Part shown: positions 25,267-33,682 of the stretch, piece after piece
Position numbering within the stretch: position 1 is the first letter of the stretch
Layout: every line of letters starts with the position of its first letter
The notes under the pieces: model-generated
Told to the model about the DNA's origin: nothing
The model's database searches: none
The model's input: the letters and a program-made list of their open reading frames with translations, nothing else
NCBI GenBank assembly: GCA_963597355.1
Contig: CAVBPR010000004.1
Location: 1-64,000 of the forward strand
DNA from: UMGS1766 sp963597355
Lineage (GTDB): Bacteria; Bacillota; Clostridia; Oscillospirales; Oscillospiraceae
Length of the DNA stretch: 64,000 bases
Reading direction: 5' to 3'
Program-made: the position numbers and the translations under genes

Positions 25267-26622
25267 TTGTCCAACCAAACTGATTTGACCCGCGGAAATG
25301 TGCGGCGTCAGTTAATCCAGTATTCCCTGCCGGTCATCGGCACCACCGTTCTGCAGACAGTCTATTCCCTGATCGATCTGCTGGTTGTCAGTCATTTGCT
25401 CGGCTCTTCCGGAGCCTCCGGCGTCAGCAACAGTTCTCAGATTGTATTGCTGCTGACCAATGTGGCCGTGGGGCTGGCAAACGGAGGAAACATCCTCGTA
25501 GGTCAATACTTTGGCTCCGGCGACCGGAAACGCCGGGAAAAGGTGACCGGATGTTTTATTACCCTGTTTGTGCTGGTGGGTGCGGTTGTGGCGGCGGCCA
25601 GCTTTGCCTGCTCGGGAATGATGATTCGGGCGCTGAAAACGCCGGCCTACGCAGAGGCGGTGGCTTATTTGCGTACGGCGTCGGTGGGACTTCTGTTTGT
25701 CTATGTCTATAACTGTCTGGCTTCCATCCTTCGTGCGGTGGGCAATTCCAAGCAGCCGCTGCGGATTATACTGGTAACCTGCGTGGTGAATGTCATTTTG
25801 GATTTGCTGTTCGTGGGGCCGTTTCACTGGGGGACTGCCGGAGCGGCACTGGCAACGGTGATTTCCCAGGCGCTGAGCTGTGCATTGGCGTTGTGGTATT
25901 TGCTGTGCAATCGGGATATTTTCCAATTCCATGGCCATCAGCTCAAGCTGGACCGGGACACGGTGGGGCGGATTTTAAAACTGGGAATCCCCTGCGCGGT
26001 GCAAATGACTGTGGCGGGGATCAGCTGGCTGACGGTTACCTTCCTGATCAACGGCTACGGCGTGGACTATTCTGCAGCCTCTGCTTATGCAGCAAAGGTG
26101 AAGGATTTGTCCATGATGTTTATCACTTCCCTGAGTACGGCGGCCTCCGTTATGATTGCCCAGACCCTCGGTGCGGGACTCTATGACCGGGCGCGAGAGG
26201 TACTGCGGGAGGCGGTGCGGCTGTCGCTGATCATCTCCGCTGTGCTGGTCATCTTTATTGAATTGACCGCTCCCTGGCTGGCAGGATTGTTTACCAGCGA
26301 CCCGGAAGTAATTCGGATTGCGGCGCTGAATATGCGCATTGAGATTCTGGGACAGATGTTTTACGCCGTATTTTTAGTGTATCATGCGATGATGATCGGA
26401 GCGGGAGATACCTATATGGTGTTAATCTCCTCCTCGGTAAACTGTATTTTGTTTCGGGTGATCTTTGGCGTTGCCTTCAACGCATGGTTTGGCGTTGTGG
26501 GTGTGTTTGTCGCCTGCGCCATTGCGCCCTTTACCTCGATTCCCGTAGGATGGTGCTACCTCCGCAGCAATCATTGGCGGCGTTCGCTTGCGGAGCAACA
26601 GGAGGACACGAAGTATGACTGA
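25267..26622 (+). CDS. MATE-family efflux transporter
   Basis: The 451-residue protein has twelve membrane helices in two homologous halves, with the N-terminal LIQYSLPVIGTTVLQTVYSLID segment typical of NorM/DinF-like MATE carriers. These export cationic compounds by Na+ or H+ antiport. I chose the TTG at 25267 since AAGGAACG lies eight bases upstream and the following residues match the usual family start; a GTG at 25237 lacks a site. The xpaC-like gene overlaps its last eight bases, so both are one operon. The exported compound is unknown. Confidence 0.88.
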   Translation: MSNQTDLTRGNVRRQLIQYSLPVIGTTVLQTVYSLIDLLVVSHLLGSSGASGVSNSSQIVLLLTNVAVGLANGGNILVGQYFGSGDRKRREKVTGCFITLFVLVGAVVAAASFACSGMMIRALKTPAYAEAVAYLRTASVGLLFVYVYNCLASILRAVGNSKQPLRIILVTCVVNVILDLLFVGPFHWGTAGAALATVISQALSCALALWYLLCNRDIFQFHGHQLKLDRDTVGRILKLGIPCAVQMTVAGISWLTVTFLINGYGVDYSAASAYAAKVKDLSMMFITSLSTAASVMIAQTLGAGLYDRAREVLREAVRLSLIISAVLVIFIELTAPWLAGLFTSDPEVIRIAALNMRIEILGQMFYAVFLVYHAMMIGAGDTYMVLISSSVNCILFRVIFGVAFNAWFGVVGVFVACAIAPFTSIPVGWCYLRSNHWRRSLAEQQEDTKYD

Positions 26623-27976
26623 CCAGGACAAAGACAAAACCGAATACCACAGCAGCTATCATTTCGAATCCGGAAGCGACAGGGAAAATGGCGGTGGCGA
26701 GCAGAACAACGGCAGCTACCATTACCGCTACGAGAGCACAAAGACCACCAGCTTTTCTACAAAAAATACACCGAAGAAAAAGCCCGGCGGCAGTTCAGTG
26801 ATTCCATGGTGGCTTATCGTGCTGTGCTTTTGCATTGGACTGTGGCCGGTGGGCGTGATTCTTATCCTTCTTCGTGCCAGTCAGGAGGGCAAGGGCAGGG
26901 ACTACGCCCGCAATGCGGCGGACAAGGTGCGCTCAGCGGCAGAAAGTGTGAAGCGATCGGTGCAGACAGAGTGGCAGAACAGCGAGGCGACCGCGACGCA
27001 GAAAAATGCAAATTATGCAAACCGGACAAAAGGGAACACAGCGGCCCGTCCGACGCCAGAGAGCGCATCAAAAACAAAAAGCATTATTGCAATGCGGTTG
27101 AGACGAATCAAAAACGGCAATTGGATGACCGTTTTAGGGGCAATATTGGCGGTGTGTTGCGGCATAGCGACTGCGAGTGCCGTATCCAACAACATTGGGT
27201 ATCTTACTTATGAGCCGTTATGGATGCTGGAGGATGCGCTGGCTCCCTTTATTATGACCGGCATTGGAGCGGGGCTTTTCACCTGGGGACAGATGAAAAA
27301 ACGGAAAGGCCGGAAGTTCAAGCGTTACATTAACCTGATCGGAGATCAGGAGCAGGTGTCCATTGATGCGCTGGCAGCCGCACTGCCGGCAGACCCGGAC
27401 AGAGTTGCAGAAACGCTGCAGGACATGATCGATCAGGGTATTTTTGGCGACCAGGCGTATATTAACTACAGTTACGGCATACTGGTGCTGGACGGAAGCG
27501 GAGTAAAAGCGCCGGAACGGCCAAAGCAAAAGTCCACTGTGGAAGCGGACGGAGAAGACGGGGCGTTGCTGCGCAAGATTCGCGAGGCAAACGATCGGAT
27601 TGCAAACGAGGAAATGTCCCGTAAGATTGACCGGATTGAGGAGATTACGGGGCGGATTCTGGAGTTCCAGAAGGAGCACCCGGACAAGGCCGCGGATCTG
27701 CGGAAGTTCCTGAATTATTATCTGCCGACTACGTTAAAAATCCTGAATACCTATGCGGAAATGGAAAAGCAGGGCATTACCGGCGAAAACATCGATGCGA
27801 CGAAACAGCGGGTTGAGGACATGATGGACATGGTGGTGGAAGGCTTCGAGCGTCAGCTGGACAAACTGTTTGCCGGCGACATGATGGACATTGCCGCAGA
27901 CATTACCGTGATGCAGCAGATGATGGAAGGCGACGGGCTGTTTGATCGGGATAATATGCAGATGGGCGGACATTGA
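26615..27976 (+). CDS. XpaC-like membrane protein
   Basis: The 453-residue protein starts with a polar, low-complexity segment (Ser/Tyr/Glu, then Lys), followed by three hydrophobic stretches near 66-89, 170-190 and 205-230, and a long charged cytoplasmic part. A small winged-helix-like block (about 235-290, with SIDALAAALPADPDRVAETLQDMI) precedes a helical domain (about 305-440) with FLNYYLPTTLKILNTYAEME, the mark of the XpaC family linked to hydrolysis of indolyl phosphates. The biochemical role of XpaC is unclear. GGAGGA precedes the ATG, which lies inside the end of the MATE gene. Confidence 0.78.
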   Translation: MTDQDKDKTEYHSSYHFESGSDRENGGGEQNNGSYHYRYESTKTTSFSTKNTPKKKPGGSSVIPWWLIVLCFCIGLWPVGVILILLRASQEGKGRDYARNAADKVRSAAESVKRSVQTEWQNSEATATQKNANYANRTKGNTAARPTPESASKTKSIIAMRLRRIKNGNWMTVLGAILAVCCGIATASAVSNNIGYLTYEPLWMLEDALAPFIMTGIGAGLFTWGQMKKRKGRKFKRYINLIGDQEQVSIDALAAALPADPDRVAETLQDMIDQGIFGDQAYINYSYGILVLDGSGVKAPERPKQKSTVEADGEDGALLRKIREANDRIANEEMSRKIDRIEEITGRILEFQKEHPDKAADLRKFLNYYLPTTLKILNTYAEMEKQGITGENIDATKQRVEDMMDMVVEGFERQLDKLFAGDMMDIAADITVMQQMMEGDGLFDRDNMQMGGH

Positions 27977-28124
27977 TTTGCTCTCTCTGCATCCGTGTGC
28001 TAAAAAATCCGATTGGCAGGAATACGAAGGTAAGAATTCAAGAGTATTCGAGAGCTACAAGGCGAATAAAAGAGAATAAATCAATTTTGGAACGGAAAGT
28101 TACTCAAATTTACGAAAAATTCAC

Positions 28125-28163
28125 AAAACAAGACTTGCCATTTGGCGAGTCTTGTTTTATTAT
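28125..28163 (+). promoter_or_regulatory. groESL promoter fused to an upstream terminator stem
   Basis: A 15-bp stem (28125-28139 with 28144-28158, one G-T pair) followed by TTTTATTATA works as the terminator of MATE-xpaC. The same bases give TTGCCA (28135-28140), a 17-base spacer and TATTAT (28158-28163), the likely groESL promoter. Confidence 0.65.
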
Positions 28164-28173
28164 ATAGGAAAGG

Positions 28174-28200
28174 TTGGCACTCAGGTTTAACGAGTGCTAA
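28174..28200 (+). promoter_or_regulatory. CIRCE operator (HrcA site)
   Basis: TTGGCACTC (28174-28182), nine bases, GAGTGCTAA (28192-28200). One base differs from the CIRCE consensus. HrcA binding here would repress groESL until heat stress. The hrcA gene is not in the window. Confidence 0.95.
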
Positions 28201-28251
28201 AACCACATTAAATTTGTTAGTAAGAATATCTTATATAAGGAGGAACAAACT

Positions 28252-28536
28252 ATGAAACTGAACCCTCTGGCAGACCGCGTGGTCATCAAGCAGGTTGAGG
28301 CAGAAGAGACCACCAAAGGCGGCATCATTCTGGCCGGCGCTGCAAAGGAAAAACCCGAAATGTATACGGTTGTGGCAGTTGGCCCCGGCGCTGTTGCAGA
28401 CGGCAAGGTCGTACCAATGACCGTAAAGGTGGGAGACAAGGTGCTCACCGGCAAGTATTCCGGCACTCAGGTTAAGGTGGACGGCGAAGAGCTGACCATC
28501 GTTCGCGAAGACGATATTCTCGCCATCGTGGACTAA
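28252..28536 (+). CDS. groES: Co-chaperonin GroES
   Basis: GroES is the heptameric lid of the GroEL folding chamber. The 94-residue protein has the family start MKLNPLADRVVIKQVE, the mobile loop with TKGGIILAGAAKEKP (residues 19-33), and the roof-and-base segment VGDKVLTGKYSGTQVKVDGEE. AAGGAGG is eight bases before the ATG. A CIRCE element and promoter lie directly upstream and groEL follows after 21 bases, so heat-shock control by HrcA is expected. Confidence 0.97.
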   Translation: MKLNPLADRVVIKQVEAEETTKGGIILAGAAKEKPEMYTVVAVGPGAVADGKVVPMTVKVGDKVLTGKYSGTQVKVDGEELTIVREDDILAIVD

Positions 28537-28557
28537 GTTTCAGGAGGTAACATTATT

Positions 28558-30192
28558 ATGTCTAAGTTGATTTGCTACGGCGAGGAAGCTCGCCGCTCCC
28601 TGGTCAAGGGCGTTGACCAGCTGGCTGATACCGTTAAGATCACCATGGGCCCCAAGGGCCGCAATGTCGTGCTGGGTAAGAAGTACGGCAGCCCCCTCAT
28701 CACCAACGATGGCGTGACCATCGCCAAGGAGATTGAGCTGGAGGATCCCTTTGAGGATATGGGTGCACAGCTGGTGAAGGAAGTTTCCACCAAGACCAAC
28801 GATGTCGCGGGTGACGGCACCACAACCGCAACCCTGCTGGCACAGGCCATTATCCATGAAGGCATGCGCAATCTGGCTGCCGGTGCCAACCCCATGGTTA
28901 TGAAGAAGGGCATGGCAAAGGCGACCAAGGCCGCTATCGAGGCCATCAAGAGCAACTCCAAGCCGGTGAACGGCACTGCTGACATTGCCCGCGTTGGCGC
29001 TATCTCTTCCGGCGACGATGCAATCGGCCAGCTGATTGCCGAGGCAATGGAGAAGGTTTCCGCCGACGGTGTCATCACCGTTGAGGAGTCCAAGACCGCC
29101 GAGACCTATTCCGAGGTTGTCGAGGGCATGCAGTTCGACCGCGGCTACATCACGCCTTACATGGTCACTGACACCGAGAAGATGGAAGCCGTTCTGGATG
29201 AGCCCCTCATTCTGATCCATGACAAGAAGATCTCTAATATTCAGGATCTGCTGCCGGTTCTGGAGCAGGTTGCAAAGATGGGCAAGCCTTTGCTGATCAT
29301 CGCTGAGGATGTTGAGGGTGAGGCTCTGTCTACCCTGATTCTGAACAAGCTGCGCGGTGTGCTGAATGTCGTCTGCGTCAAGGCTCCCGGCTTTGGCGAT
29401 CGCCGCAAGGAAATGCTGGAGGATATCGCTATCCTGACCAGCGGCACCGTGATCTCCTCCGAGGTTGGCTACGAGCTGCGTGATGCTACCGTTGCTATGC
29501 TGGGTACTGCACGCCAGGTCAAGGTGACCAAGGAGAACACCATCATTGTTGACGGCAACGCAGATCCCGAGGCTCTGAAGGCTCGCTGCGCCCAGATCCG
29601 CACCGCCATTGAAAACACCACCTCCGAGTATGACAAGGAGAAGTACACCGAGCGTCTGGCTAAGCTGGCCGGCGGTGTGGCAGTCATCAAGGTCGGCGCT
29701 GCTACCGAGGCTGAGATGAAGGAGAAGCGTCTGCGCATCGAGGATGCTCTGAACGCTACCCGTGCAGCCGTTGAGGAAGGCATTGTTGCCGGCGGCGGTA
29801 CCGCTTATGTCAATGCAATTCCCGCTGTGGAAGCCCTGCTGGCAGAGACCGAGGGCGACGAGAAAACTGGCGTGAAGATCATTGCCAGTGCCCTGACGGC
29901 TCCGGTTAAGCAGATCGCAGCAAATGCCGGTCTGGACGGCTCCGTCATTCTGGATCATATCAAGACCAGCGGCAAGACCGGTTACGGTTTCGACGCTTAT
30001 AAGGAAGTCTATTGCGACATGATGGAGTCCGGCATTGTGGATCCGACAAAGGTGACCCGTTCCGCTCTGGAGAATGCTTCCTCTATCGCCTCCGTACTGC
30101 TGACCACCGAGTCTCTGGTGGCAGACAAACCTCAGCCGGCTGCGGCAGCACCTGCAGCACCTGCAGATGGCGGCATGGGCGGCATGTACTAA
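28558..30192 (+). CDS. groEL: Chaperonin GroEL
   Basis: GroEL forms the double heptamer ring that folds proteins with GroES and ATP. The 544-residue sequence has the ATP site (TMGPKGRNVVLGKKYGSP, VAGDGTTTATLLAQ), the apical domain, and the C-terminal GGMGGMY tail (usually GGM repeats ending in M). The EALST and VAGGGT-like IVAGGGTAYVNAI blocks are conserved. CAGGAGG lies nine bases before the ATG. Codon use is strongly biased, as expected for an abundant protein. Confidence 0.98.
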   Translation: MSKLICYGEEARRSLVKGVDQLADTVKITMGPKGRNVVLGKKYGSPLITNDGVTIAKEIELEDPFEDMGAQLVKEVSTKTNDVAGDGTTTATLLAQAIIHEGMRNLAAGANPMVMKKGMAKATKAAIEAIKSNSKPVNGTADIARVGAISSGDDAIGQLIAEAMEKVSADGVITVEESKTAETYSEVVEGMQFDRGYITPYMVTDTEKMEAVLDEPLILIHDKKISNIQDLLPVLEQVAKMGKPLLIIAEDVEGEALSTLILNKLRGVLNVVCVKAPGFGDRRKEMLEDIAILTSGTVISSEVGYELRDATVAMLGTARQVKVTKENTIIVDGNADPEALKARCAQIRTAIENTTSEYDKEKYTERLAKLAGGVAVIKVGAATEAEMKEKRLRIEDALNATRAAVEEGIVAGGGTAYVNAIPAVEALLAETEGDEKTGVKIIASALTAPVKQIAANAGLDGSVILDHIKTSGKTGYGFDAYKEVYCDMMESGIVDPTKVTRSALENASSIASVLLTTESLVADKPQPAAAAPAAPADGGMGGMY

Positions 30193-30232
30193 GAAGTGCC
30201 TGAGCGCGCAAAAGAGTTTAATTTACGCAATG

Positions 30233-30268
30233 AAGCGCGGTGTGAGATTTGCCACACCGCGCTTTTTT
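30233..30268 (+). terminator. groESL terminator
   Basis: A 12-bp stem (30233-30244 with 30253-30264) ends in a TTTTTT run. Confidence 0.9.
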
Positions 30269-30293
30269 AAAAAGAAAGGAAGTGTCTATAAGT

Positions 30294-31184
30294 ATGCAGA
30301 AAATTTCCAACAGGGAGTGGGGGCAAACGGTGAAAGATTATCTGATGCTGACCCTGGCCGGCATTATCAATGCCTTTGGCGTTACCATATTTTTATCGCC
30401 TGTGGAGCTTTATGACAGCGGTATATCCGGTACGTCCATGCTGTTGGGTCAGGTCACCCCGGAGTATCTCAGCCTGTCGGTGTTCCTGCTGATTTTGAAC
30501 ATTCCTTTGTTTTTATATGGATTGAAAAAACAGGGCTCCCGGTTTACTGTGCGTGCAGTTTATACTGTGGCGGTTTATTCCTTTGTAGCATGGTTGATTA
30601 CAGATGTTCTGCCGATCGATGTGAGCATCGCCTCTCCGCTGGCAGGACGGGATCTTTTGCTGTGCGCCCTGTTTGGCGGCGTGATTTCCGGCGTTGGCAG
30701 CGGACTTGCCATCCGCTTCGGAGGCGCTATGGACGGCATCGAGGTCATGGCCGTCATTTTTGCCCGGAAGCTGGGGGTTACGGTCGGCACCTTCGTTATG
30801 GGTTATAACGTTGTGCTGTATATTGTCTGCGGTCTGGTGATTCACAGCTGGATTCTTCCCCTGTATTCCATTGTGACGTACGCAGCGGCACTGAAGACGG
30901 TGGACTTCATTATCGAAGGTCTGGACCGGGCAAAGGCGGCGATGATTATCACGGAGAAGCCGGACGAGGTATGCGCAGCGTTGAGCGAGCAGTTTGAAAC
31001 CGGTGTGACCCGCATTGCCGCGCGGGGCGGTTACTCCGACCGGGAGAAAACTGTGGTTTATTTCGTGGTAAACCGTTTTCAGGTGACGAAATTAAAGGAC
31101 ATCGTTCATTCCCTGGACCCCATGTCCTATATTACGATCAGCGATGTAGCGGACGTGTTCCGGATGAATCAGGACGGCGCGTAA
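30294..31184 (+). CDS. YitT-family membrane protein (DUF2179)
   Basis: The 296-residue protein has five to six membrane helices in the first 200 residues (with LTLAGIINAFGVTIFLSP and the glycine-rich GGVISGVGSGLAIRFGGAMDG segment typical of YitT proteins), then a cytoplasmic DUF2179 domain that ends with the MSYITISDVADVFR motif. The function of the family is not established. The ATG at 30294 has AAAGGAAG upstream; a longer ORF from 30249 overlaps the groESL terminator. It is probably a single gene. Confidence 0.88.
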   Translation: MQKISNREWGQTVKDYLMLTLAGIINAFGVTIFLSPVELYDSGISGTSMLLGQVTPEYLSLSVFLLILNIPLFLYGLKKQGSRFTVRAVYTVAVYSFVAWLITDVLPIDVSIASPLAGRDLLLCALFGGVISGVGSGLAIRFGGAMDGIEVMAVIFARKLGVTVGTFVMGYNVVLYIVCGLVIHSWILPLYSIVTYAAALKTVDFIIEGLDRAKAAMIITEKPDEVCAALSEQFETGVTRIAARGGYSDREKTVVYFVVNRFQVTKLKDIVHSLDPMSYITISDVADVFRMNQDGA

Positions 31185-31200
31185 AGGTTGTCGAGTTTCT

Positions 31201-31244
31201 CTGCGCCCCTGTCTGAAATGCAAGCATTTCAGACAGGGGCGCAG
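31201..31244. repeat. Perfect 21-bp inverted repeat
   Basis: Arms 31201-31221 and 31224-31244 are perfect complements with a two-base AA loop. It lies 17 bases after the YitT gene. The T tract after it (TCTGTTG) is poor for an ordinary terminator, and no second copy is visible in the window. Confidence 0.85.
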
Positions 31245-31319
31245 TCTGTTGCGGAGGACAGAAACACTGCAAGGCTCTTGCTTGCAGACAGAACAGCATG
31301 TGTTTTGCGACAAATAAAA

Positions 31320-31345
31320 GCGGCGCACCCAAAAGGGTGCGCCGC
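31320..31345 (-). terminator. Terminator of the crotonase-family gene
   Basis: An 11-bp stem (31320-31330 with 31335-31345) is followed on the minus strand by CTTTTATTT. Confidence 0.8.
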
Positions 31346-31365
31346 AAAACGCTTTCGGAATAAAA

Positions 31366-32382
31366 TTAGTCGAATGCGTACCAGTCGGGCTCGTTGGAGT
31401 GCTCGAACACATAGGGGTTCTCGATCTCGCCAGCGCGGACCTTCTCCCACCAAGCGCCAGCCTTAGCAGGCATGGAACGCCAGGACTCAGCGGTCTGAGG
31501 CTCCATCATGTCCTGAGTAGCATAACGCCAGTCGTTAACACGGGAGATGTACTTCTCGTCCTGCTGAGCGGAGTTCTCGTCGCCCAGATCGCCAGCAGCG
31601 ATACGCAGCAGGGAACCATACTGCTCGGAAACAGTGTGCAGCTTCAGGTCCTCAACCAGCAGCTTCTTCAGAGGACGCTTTGCCAGGTTGGACATGATGG
31701 TGCGGTTCTCGTAAGGCATGGTCTTCCACATACGAGCAATCTCCCAAGCACGCTCAACAACGTGACCCTTAGCAACAACCTCGCTGACCAGACCCCAGTC
31801 CAGCATCTGCTGAGCGTTGACCTGACGGGTGGTCATCATGTAGTAGTTGCCGCGCTTGGTGCCCAGATAGTGCTGGAACATCAGGCCCATGCCGTCGCCG
31901 GGAACCAGACCGCCCTGAGCATGAGGAACCTCAATGCGGCAGTCGTCGGAAACCAGAGTCACATCGCACAGGAAAGCGGAATCCCAGTGGAAGCCGGGGC
32001 CGGACATTGCGCCGATGGTGGGAACATCCAGATCGAACACCATGTTCTTGATCAGGTTGGTGTCGTCGAAATACTGATGCTGGAAACGCTCAGTGGGCAG
32101 CTCGGAGTAGGTCTCCCAGCCGTTTGCATCGGACTCGATCATCCAGTTGTCACCGATGTGGGTGAAGATGATGATCTCGTTCTTGAAGTCCAGAGACAGA
32201 ACGCGGGTCAGCTGAGAGCATGCACGGTGGGACATGCCAGAGTGATGCATGGGGCCGTCGTTGGTCTTCCAAGTGACCTGCACGATGCCATCCTCGCGCT
32301 TCAGATCAGCGAAAGACTTGAACCATTCCTTGTACTCGTCAAACTCGGGCAGCTTGACATAATCAGCCAAAGGCTTTGCCAT
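31366..32382 (-). CDS. Crotonase-superfamily protein resembling beta-diketone hydrolases
   Basis: The 338-residue protein has the enoyl-CoA hydratase fold plus an extra C-terminal part of about 70 residues. From memory of 6-oxocamphor hydrolase, a retro-Claisen enzyme that cuts C-C bonds of cyclic beta-diketones, the catalytic His, His and Asp are matched here by His132 (GPGFHWD), His154 (VPHAQGG) and Asp163 (VPGDG), and the RGxYxxxT block near 177-185 also agrees. So it may hydrolyse a diketone or related CoA-free substrate rather than hydrate enoyl-CoA. GAGGAGGA lies before the ATG. A perfect consensus promoter and strongly biased codons suggest heavy expression. No pathway partner is adjacent. 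Confidence 0.78.
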   Translation of the reverse strand: MAKPLADYVKLPEFDEYKEWFKSFADLKREDGIVQVTWKTNDGPMHHSGMSHRACSQLTRVLSLDFKNEIIIFTHIGDNWMIESDANGWETYSELPTERFQHQYFDDTNLIKNMVFDLDVPTIGAMSGPGFHWDSAFLCDVTLVSDDCRIEVPHAQGGLVPGDGMGLMFQHYLGTKRGNYYMMTTRQVNAQQMLDWGLVSEVVAKGHVVERAWEIARMWKTMPYENRTIMSNLAKRPLKKLLVEDLKLHTVSEQYGSLLRIAAGDLGDENSAQQDEKYISRVNDWRYATQDMMEPQTAESWRSMPAKAGAWWEKVRAGEIENPYVFEHSNEPDWYAFD

Positions 32383-32496
32383 GATGAAGTTCCTCCTCAA
32401 AAATAAATGTTAATGTTTCCGTTTGCCAACGCAGTCCAAACTGCAGTTGACAAACCCTCTTTGCAGGGCATTCATGCCCTCCCAATACCATCTAAG

Positions 32497-32589
32497 ATTA
32501 TAACGATATGTGACCGAGATGTCAACCGAATTTCACACAAAGTTCCTAGAAGTTGTTGTGTAAAATAACTAAAAAAATTCTGTGAAATT
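32497..32589 (-). promoter_or_regulatory. Perfect sigma-A promoter with upstream inverted repeat
   Basis: Minus strand TTGACA (32520-32525), 17-base spacer, TATAAT (32497-32502). Farther upstream AATTTCACA (32529-32537) and TGTGAAATT (32581-32589) form a wide inverted repeat that may bind an activator. An AGGGCAT/ATGCCCT hairpin (32464-32470 with 32473-32479) lies in the leader. The rest of the 307 bases between genes shows nothing else. Confidence 0.8.
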
Positions 32590-32689
32590 TTTGACAATAT
32601 TGGCTGAAATCAAAGAGAAAACTCAACAATGAGAGGATAAAATCAAAAAACGGGAATCGGAGAGAAAAAACCTTGTGAAAAAGCCCATC

Positions 32690-33424
32690 TCAGATGATCA
32701 GTCCTCCGTTGGGGGCAATCACCTGCCCGGTGATAAACTCCGCCCCGTCCGAACAAAGGAAGCGAACCAGCCGGGCAACTTCATACCCGGTACCGATCCG
32801 GCCCAGGGGCGTTTCCTCTGCCAGGGCGGCCATGTCGTCTTCGCTGAGATGCGCGTTCATTTCCGTGTCGATCACACCGGGGGCAACGCAATTGACGCGG
32901 ATATTGGAAGGGCCGACTTCCTTTGCCAGGGCTTTGCTGAAGGCAATGACCGCACCCTTGGAAGCGGAGTAGGCAACCTCACAGCTGCCACCGACCTGTC
33001 CCCACATGGAGCTGACGGTGACAATACTTCCGCGCTGGTGCTGAATGAAGTAAGGAAGTGCGGCACGCACGGTGTAAAACAGTCCATCAACATTAACAGA
33101 AAACAATCTGCGCCACTGCTGATCAGTCACATTGGTGAGCACATCCTGAGGAAGCGCGATGCCGGCATTGCACACCAGTGCATCCGGCAGACCGATGCGG
33201 TCAACAGCATAGTCAATAAAGTGTTTCGCCTGTTCCGAGTCGGAAACATCTGCTAAGACGGGCAGAACATTTACTCCCCGGGCGCTCAATTCATCCTGAA
33301 GCGCCATGGCCTGCTGGGTTGATTCATGATAACAGAAGGCAATGTTCCAGCCTTTAAAGGCAAACGTGCGGGCAATGGCGGCGCCGATGCCCCGGCTGCC
33401 GCCGGTGATGAAAACAGTACTCAT
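32690..33424 (-). CDS. Short-chain dehydrogenase/reductase (FabG-like)
   Basis: The 244-residue protein is a classical SDR: TGGSRGIG (7-14) binds NAD(P), CNAG is near 89-92, and the catalytic Ser-Tyr-Lys set is present as SS...YSASK near 137-156. The PLGRIGTGYEVARLVRFLCSD tail is usual for FabG-like enzymes. It may be a 3-oxoacyl-ACP reductase or reduce another ketone; no fatty-acid synthesis genes are nearby. AAAGGAGG precedes the ATG, and its own promoter (33456-33484) shows that it is transcribed separately from the crotonase-family gene. Confidence 0.87.
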   Translation of the reverse strand: MSTVFITGGSRGIGAAIARTFAFKGWNIAFCYHESTQQAMALQDELSARGVNVLPVLADVSDSEQAKHFIDYAVDRIGLPDALVCNAGIALPQDVLTNVTDQQWRRLFSVNVDGLFYTVRAALPYFIQHQRGSIVTVSSMWGQVGGSCEVAYSASKGAVIAFSKALAKEVGPSNIRVNCVAPGVIDTEMNAHLSEDDMAALAEETPLGRIGTGYEVARLVRFLCSDGAEFITGQVIAPNGGLII

Positions 33425-33455
33425 GAGGAAGGCCTCCTTTGTAAATCATGAAATC

Positions 33456-33484
33456 ATTGTAGCATGAATTGAAAACAGGGACAA
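33456..33484 (-). promoter_or_regulatory. SDR promoter
   Basis: Minus strand TTGTCC (33479-33484), 17-base spacer, TACAAT (33456-33461). Confidence 0.6.
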
Positions 33485-33573
33485 GGAGAGAGAATCTTAA
33501 GTACTTTTGAACAAAATAACAAAAATGAGATAGAATAACGCCGCCTGGTTTGGTAAAAATGAAAAAATAGTTC

Positions 33574-33602
33574 TTGCTATCGCGCTTTGAAGGGTGTATA
33601 AT
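33574..33602 (+). promoter_or_regulatory. EF-G-like gene promoter
   Basis: TTGCTA (33574-33579), 17-base spacer, TATAAT (33597-33602), 80 bases before the start codon. Confidence 0.7.
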
Positions 33603-33682
33603 GTGCCCAATGATGGATGAATATTACAGGCTCTGCTTGTTTAATTCGCCATAAACAATCAATCATAAGGAGAGAATCAACC

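Noticed and set aside
28540..29958. 472-residue minus-strand ORF
   Set aside because: It is a shadow of groEL, caused by strong codon bias.
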